Source: an uncultured Eubacteriales bacterium (GTDB taxonomy: Bacteria > Bacillota > Clostridia > Oscillospirales > Acutalibacteraceae). Taken from it: 10,241 bases of DNA. The notes beneath the pieces are model-generated. The model was not told where the DNA came from. It searched no databases and saw nothing but the letters and a program-made list of their open reading frames with translations. The stretch is taken from positions 1-10,241 of the forward strand of contig CATZCM010000040.1 of assembly GCA_958417225.1 (NCBI GenBank), written 5' to 3'. Each line of letters starts with the position of its first letter. Position 1 is the stretch's first letter. The position numbers and the translations under genes are program-made. Positions 6,955-10,241 of the stretch are shown one piece after another.

Positions 6955-8312
6955 GCAAAATCCTCCTCACTTGAGTATGCTGACGTCTTACGATATGCGA
7001 ATAGCGACATCACCACAGATACAACAAACACACATATTCCAATCGTAGATGCTATACTATAATCTTTTTGTTCTGAAGTTAATTTATACAACCACGTTAT
7101 TAACAAGTCAGTTTTACCTGCAAAGTAATATTCACTCGACATCGGTTCCCCTTTGGTCAGAAGGTAAATAACATTAAAATTATTTAAATTTCCAATAAAT
7201 TGAGTAATAAGGTATGGTGCTGTCACAAAAAATATGTACGGTAACGTAATCTTAAAAAACATGATAACTGAAGAAGCACCATCAATTCGAGCTGATTCAT
7301 ATAAATCCTTTGGAATATTAAGTAAAACCCCAGAAGTAATTAGCATTGTATACGGTATCCCAACCCACAAATTCACTAATAAAACTGTAATTTTAGCCAT
7401 AAATGGATCTGACAAGAAAGGAATAGGTGAAGATATAAGACCTATTTTCTGCAAAAAACAATTAATTGGACCAAAATCGCTAAGCATATTTCGCATCACC
7501 AAGAGTGACACAAATTGTGGTATAGCTATAGTTAGAACAAAAATTGTGCGCCACATGCCTTTAAATCTTATTCCTTTTTTATTTATAAGAAGTGCAACTA
7601 CAATTCCTAAAATATAATTTGACGCTGTAGACAGAATCGCCCACAATATAGTCCATAGAAGCACCGGAAAAAACGTACTGCCAAGTTTACTGCCAAGCTT
7701 AAACATGCTAATGAAATTGTCAAACAAAACCCAATTAAATAAATGCCCAGGCGGTTGATGTGCCGAGTCAAAATTCGTAAATGCGATCAAAATCATAAAT
7801 ATGAGGGGCATAACTGTAAAAACAACAATCCCAATAATAGGTAACGTCAATAACGTAACATGAAACTTCTCATTCACTAAACTTGACAAATCCTCTTTCA
7901 AATTTGGAACATGCCCTTTACTAAAACTGATTAATTGTAATTTATATGCACTTTTTACATTTGAAACATACACACAAAAAAATATTCCAATTAGAACTAC
8001 TACTGCTACTCCGTATATCAAAAGCAACATTGAATTATCACCTTTTACCAAAAGGTTAATTTCAAGGTCAGAATTATATTTCCAAGACTGGGTTTTGGTA
8101 CCAAGAGTCACAAGATCGGCAAGTGCGCCAAAACCAAAACGTATCATAAAAATAACAAATGCAAATTCATACATAAGATAAAATAAACCCTTTACAACTT
8201 GACCATACCATAAATTTGATATTCCCATAATAAAAAAAGAAAGTCTTGTTTTTAAATCGCCATCTTGAAAAATTCTAAAAATGTTTTTTCTACAAGATAT
8301 AGAACCGTTCAT
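6951..8312 (-). CDS. malF: Maltose/maltodextrin ABC transporter permease, MalF type
   Basis: This is the second membrane subunit of the importer. From the start at 8312 it has 453 residues. Like Gram-positive MalF/MdxF proteins it has an extended N-terminal part with extra membrane segments (about 42-65 and 94-116) before the transport core. The EAA loop is at about 337-358 (LYESARIDGA, ending KITLP). The stretch from about 376 (GNLNNFNVIYLLT, then YYFAGKTDLLITWLYKLT) is strongly characteristic of maltodextrin permeases. I chose the ATG at 8310-8312 because AAGGGGG lies five bases upstream. An in-frame ATG at 8352-8354 directly after the malE stop would add 14 residues but has no good ribosome binding site. 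It overlaps malG by four bases and starts 42 bases after malE. Confidence 0.93.
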   Translation of the reverse strand: MNGSISCRKNIFRIFQDGDLKTRLSFFIMGISNLWYGQVVKGLFYLMYEFAFVIFMIRFGFGALADLVTLGTKTQSWKYNSDLEINLLVKGDNSMLLLIYGVAVVVLIGIFFCVYVSNVKSAYKLQLISFSKGHVPNLKEDLSSLVNEKFHVTLLTLPIIGIVVFTVMPLIFMILIAFTNFDSAHQPPGHLFNWVLFDNFISMFKLGSKLGSTFFPVLLWTILWAILSTASNYILGIVVALLINKKGIRFKGMWRTIFVLTIAIPQFVSLLVMRNMLSDFGPINCFLQKIGLISSPIPFLSDPFMAKITVLLVNLWVGIPYTMLITSGVLLNIPKDLYESARIDGASSVIMFFKITLPYIFFVTAPYLITQFIGNLNNFNVIYLLTKGEPMSSEYYFAGKTDLLITWLYKLTSEQKDYSIASTIGICVFVVSVVMSLFAYRKTSAYSSEEDFA

Positions 8313-8317
8313 AATAT

Positions 8318-8324
8318 CCCCCTT
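8318..8324 (-). promoter_or_regulatory. Ribosome binding site fixing the malF start
   Basis: AAGGGGG is five bases upstream of the ATG at 8310-8312. Its AAGG half is also part of the possible hairpin 8321-8349. Confidence 0.8.
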
Positions 8325-8349
8325 ATCGTATTGACAATATAGCATAAGG
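8321..8349 (-). promoter_or_regulatory. Possible hairpin between malE and malF covering part of the malF SD
   Basis: On the minus strand CCTTAT (8344-8349) can pair with ATAAGG (8321-8326) across a 17-base loop. The second arm contains AAGG of the malF ribosome binding site. A short stem here could lower malF translation relative to malE, as binding proteins are often needed in excess. The stem is only six pairs, so the evidence is weak. Confidence 0.3.
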
Positions 8350-8354
8350 TACAT

Positions 8355-9545
8355 TTAAGCGCTAATTTTGTTCAAAAACAGGTCTCTTGAGTAAGCTGCC
8401 ATAGGTGCCCAAAATTTACACATTTGTGGTGTAGACGGTACAACAAAACTATAATTCAATTGCGTGATAGCCGCCCTAGCCAAATCATTTTGTTGATTAG
8501 ATATATCATTTATAAGTTCATTGTTAGTTGGAAGCAAATTTCGTTTTTTATATCTTATCTCCTGATTCTCCTTGTTCACTAAGAAATTTGCTAAACTCAT
8601 CGCAGCAAGAGGTTCCTGAGTATTCGCACTTATACAGTAAATGTTATACCCTGCAAAAGACACCATGTGTTTTTCACCACTTCCCATATCTACACCTGGC
8701 AATGGTGCAACCGCATAATTTTCACCTAATTTCTCCTTGAATGAAGACGCCTTCCAATCACCAGAAATGTACGCACCAAGCTTTCCTTGAGCAAAACGCG
8801 AGTCAGATTCTTCAGAACTAATGCTTGCAACTCCTCTGGCCATTAACCCCTTAATATAATTTACAGCTTCTTTACCGGGCTCGTCATCAAATGAAATATG
8901 TTCAGGATCAAAATAACCTTCTTCAAAAAGATTACATCCCGCTGTCAAAAAAAAGCTGGTTGTGTAATACGCATCCGCCATATCTATTCCTATTCTATCC
9001 ACCCCAGATTCAACTGGTTTGGACAGCATAGAATCCAGGGATTTTACATCATCTTCAGAAAAAATTCTCTTATCATAGTACAAAAAGTACGTTTTCTGTG
9101 AAACCGGGTATCCGTACAATTTCCCTTTATACGTACATGCATCAACAGAACCTTTAGTATTTTCTTTACAAATTTCTTCAGAATATTTTGTGTTTTCATA
9201 TATCAGTCCGTCTTCTACAAGTTTACCAAGCTGGTCATGCGCAACTGCAAACACATCTGCTGCCATTACAGGATCCTTTTTTACTTCATCTTGTGCTTTA
9301 TCTTCACCAATTATTTTTTGTGAAATTTCATATGTGTTTTGTGAATTACTTTGTTTAAACTTCTCTATCATTTCAGACAAAATCTGCTGATCTTCCGCAG
9401 AACCCCATAAAGTCAGTTTAATAGTCCTGCCAGTAGTATTAGCTATTGATACGTAATCCTCTCTAACTACCTTACAAGAACATAAACTTGTAATAATCAA
9501 TATAATAACAATCCCTAATGAAATAATATGTTTTTTATTTTTCAC
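8355..9545 (-). CDS. malE: Maltose/maltodextrin-binding lipoprotein, solute-binding family 1
   Basis: This lipoprotein captures sugar outside the membrane and delivers it to the MalF/MalG permeases. From the GTG at 9543-9545 it has 396 residues. A basic start and a hydrophobic stretch (about 7-21) lead to the lipobox LCSC, with the modified cysteine at 24; the Cys at -2 is less usual. The mature part begins like family 1 binding proteins (IKLTLWGSAEDQQ), and DVFAVAHDQLGKLVEDG is a MalE hallmark. The GTG has GGGGTG six bases upstream. The longer frame from a TTG at 9588-9590 is less likely because it would put about 15 residues before the signal peptide. The protein ends at LNKISA, without the last helix I would expect in MalE. 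It is the first gene of the unit, and its promoter candidate is 9621-9649. Confidence 0.92.
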   Translation of the reverse strand: MKNKKHIISLGIVIILIITSLCSCKVVREDYVSIANTTGRTIKLTLWGSAEDQQILSEMIEKFKQSNSQNTYEISQKIIGEDKAQDEVKKDPVMAADVFAVAHDQLGKLVEDGLIYENTKYSEEICKENTKGSVDACTYKGKLYGYPVSQKTYFLYYDKRIFSEDDVKSLDSMLSKPVESGVDRIGIDMADAYYTTSFFLTAGCNLFEEGYFDPEHISFDDEPGKEAVNYIKGLMARGVASISSEESDSRFAQGKLGAYISGDWKASSFKEKLGENYAVAPLPGVDMGSGEKHMVSFAGYNIYCISANTQEPLAAMSLANFLVNKENQEIRYKKRNLLPTNNELINDISNQQNDLARAAITQLNYSFVVPSTPQMCKFWAPMAAYSRDLFLNKISA

Positions 9546-9551
9546 ATAAAA

Positions 9552-9557
9552 CACCCC
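9552..9557 (-). promoter_or_regulatory. Ribosome binding site fixing the malE GTG start
   Basis: GGGGTG lies six bases upstream of the GTG at 9543-9545, and translation from there gives a compact lipoprotein signal. An overlapping ATG (9544-9546) is out of frame and meets TGA at once. Confidence 0.7.
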
Positions 9558-9620
9558 GTAATAAAATATATTTTCACTTTTATACTTCAAATACTTATTT
9601 TTTCCTTATTTTACAAGAGT

Positions 9621-9649
9621 ATTCTAACATATGTAACGTATAAATTCAA
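9621..9649 (-). promoter_or_regulatory. Likely promoter of the malE-malF-malG-nth-srtB unit
   Basis: The minus strand reads TTGAAT (9644-9649), a 17-base spacer, then TAGAAT (9621-9626), with TG one base before the -10. The expected start is near 9614, about 70 bases before the malE GTG. No promoter-like sequence is needed further down, as the later gaps are 42 bases or less. Confidence 0.6.
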
Positions 9650-9774
9650 TACGCAACTTAACTGAAAATTAAGATCAATTACATACCGGTCAAATATAAG
9701 CATCTATAAATTTTTTTATACACACGCCCAAAACAAACACTTTGTATCACATCATACAATAAATACACTTTTTT

Positions 9775-9806
9775 AAAAAAAGACACCAATCTTTCGATTG
9801 GCGCCT
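9775..9806 (-). terminator. Rho-independent terminator of the surface-protein gene
   Basis: On the minus strand AGGCGCCAATC (9796-9806) pairs with GATTGGTGTCT (9781-9791) around a GAAA loop (9792-9795). Eleven pairs form, two of them G-U, followed by seven T (9775-9781). It lies about 60 bases after the stop at 9865 and separates this gene from the malE unit. Confidence 0.92.
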
Positions 9807-9864
9807 CAAAACTCACAATGATATCATATAGACTCACTTTCACTCTATACAAATAAAACTCAAA

Positions 9865-10241
9865 TCACTTAACTTTTCTTTTTTCACGCATCCCTAACAA
9901 TCCAAATCCCGAAACCAATATTATTGCAATCAACGCAAACAACATATTTAAGTCATACGAGTCACTAGTTTTGACGTCATTAACTGGAGTAGCAATAACG
10001 ACTTCTGATTGTAACTCCTCATTATTATCTGTCAACTTTTCATCTGTTCGTTTCACTGTAAAAGAATCTTTCAATTGCCACTGGGCTGTTAACTCAATAG
10101 ATTCCACATTATCATCTGAAACCAAATCCTTATATGTTCTATCCTCGATAACTGTACCATTGTACATCCATCCGGTAAAATCATACCCAACCCTTGTTGG
10201 ATTTTCCTCAGGAAGTACTTTTCCATTCCATACTACAGTTT
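9865..10241 (-). CDS. C-terminal part of an InlB B-repeat surface protein with a sortase-type tail
   Basis: The frame is open to the right edge, so the N-terminus is missing; 124 residues are visible. Visible residues 1-54 form an InlB B-repeat (Listeria-Bacteroides repeat), with P14-T-R, then GYDFTGW, and TAQW at the end. A charged linker (about 55-84) leads to a wall-sorting region: DVKTS at 88-92, a hydrophobic segment at about 97-116, and a basic end (REKRKVK). This is the order seen in sortase substrates. The motif is not LPXTG; it resembles the VKTGD tails of clostridial surface proteins, with S for G. It may be a substrate of the class B sortase in this window, which is inference. An internal ATG at 10167 is not a start because the repeat extends upstream of it. 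Function probably involves adhesion or surface display, but the missing part would decide this. Confidence 0.85.
   Translation of the reverse strand, partial: TVVWNGKVLPEENPTRVGYDFTGWMYNGTVIEDRTYKDLVSDDNVESIELTAQWQLKDSFTVKRTDEKLTDNNEELQSEVVIATPVNDVKTSDSYDLNMLFALIAIILVSGFGLLGMREKRKVK

Larger units (their letters stand above)
9546..9864. other. 319-base intergenic region upstream of malE
   Basis: No gene is seen. It holds the terminator of the surface-protein gene (9775-9806), the malE promoter (9621-9649), an untranslated leader of about 70 bases and the malE ribosome binding site (9552-9557). An AT-only inverted repeat (TATAAA...TTTATA, 9705-9720) upstream of the promoter could be an operator but is just as likely chance. 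I find no convincing catabolite responsive element. Confidence 0.6.

Noticed and set aside
8313..8354. Longer malF start at the ATG directly after the malE stop
   Set aside because: The extra 14 residues lack a convincing ribosome binding site, while the ATG at 8310-8312 has AAGGGGG at good spacing.
9546..9590. Longer malE start at a TTG (9588-9590)
   Set aside because: It would add 15 polar or aromatic residues before a lipoprotein signal. The nearest purine tract is about 11 bases from the TTG, whereas the GTG has GGGGTG at six bases.
9632..9642. Possible catabolite responsive element in the malE promoter spacer
   Set aside because: TGTAACGTAT resembles half of the consensus but lacks the base between AA and CG and has no matching second half.
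9705..9720. AT-only inverted repeat upstream of the malE promoter as an operator
   Set aside because: Six A/T pairs around a T-run are expected by chance in DNA of this composition.

Overview
The window looks like a piece of a low-GC Gram-positive chromosome, most likely a member of the Clostridia and possibly Lachnospiraceae. The supports are very AT-rich intergenic DNA, strong Shine-Dalgarno sites with ATG, GTG and TTG starts, rho-independent terminators, a class B sortase, an InlB B-repeat surface protein, and MalF/MalG sequences of the clostridial maltodextrin type. The taxonomic placement is inference. Every gene I can support lies on the minus strand, so transcription runs from the right end to the left. 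I see no rRNA, tRNA, insertion sequence, CRISPR array or origin.

Right to left: (1) 9865-10241 is the 3' end of a surface protein with an InlB B-repeat, a sortase-type C-terminal tail and a strong terminator (9775-9806). (2) 4636-9545 is a tightly packed unit, malE-malF-malG-nth-srtB. It encodes a maltose/maltodextrin ABC importer (lipoprotein and two permeases, no ATPase), then endonuclease III, then a class B sortase. A good extended -10 promoter precedes malE, permease and nth junctions overlap or nearly abut, and a symmetrical terminator (4470-4543) closes the unit. (3) 2413-4245 is a stand-alone glutamine-dependent asparagine synthetase (asnB) with its own candidate promoter and terminator. 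(4) 53-1957 encodes an exported protein of 634 residues: a signal peptide, one LysM domain, then about 550 residues of charged coiled coil with many cysteines. It has a near-consensus promoter and is followed 21 bases later by the start of another gene (1-31) with an identical 20-base leader.

Functionally the window combines sugar import with cell-envelope construction. The importer would bring maltodextrins in, using an energizing ATPase encoded elsewhere. The sortase would attach surface proteins to the wall, possibly including the protein at the right end. The LysM protein should bind peptidoglycan. AsnB most simply makes asparagine, although some relatives amidate peptidoglycan precursors. 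The least ordinary items are the cysteine-heptad coiled-coil protein with its duplicated leader, the sugar-importer/nth/sortase transcription unit, and the sortase B with a nearby non-canonical candidate substrate. None of these proves a new system from sequence alone.
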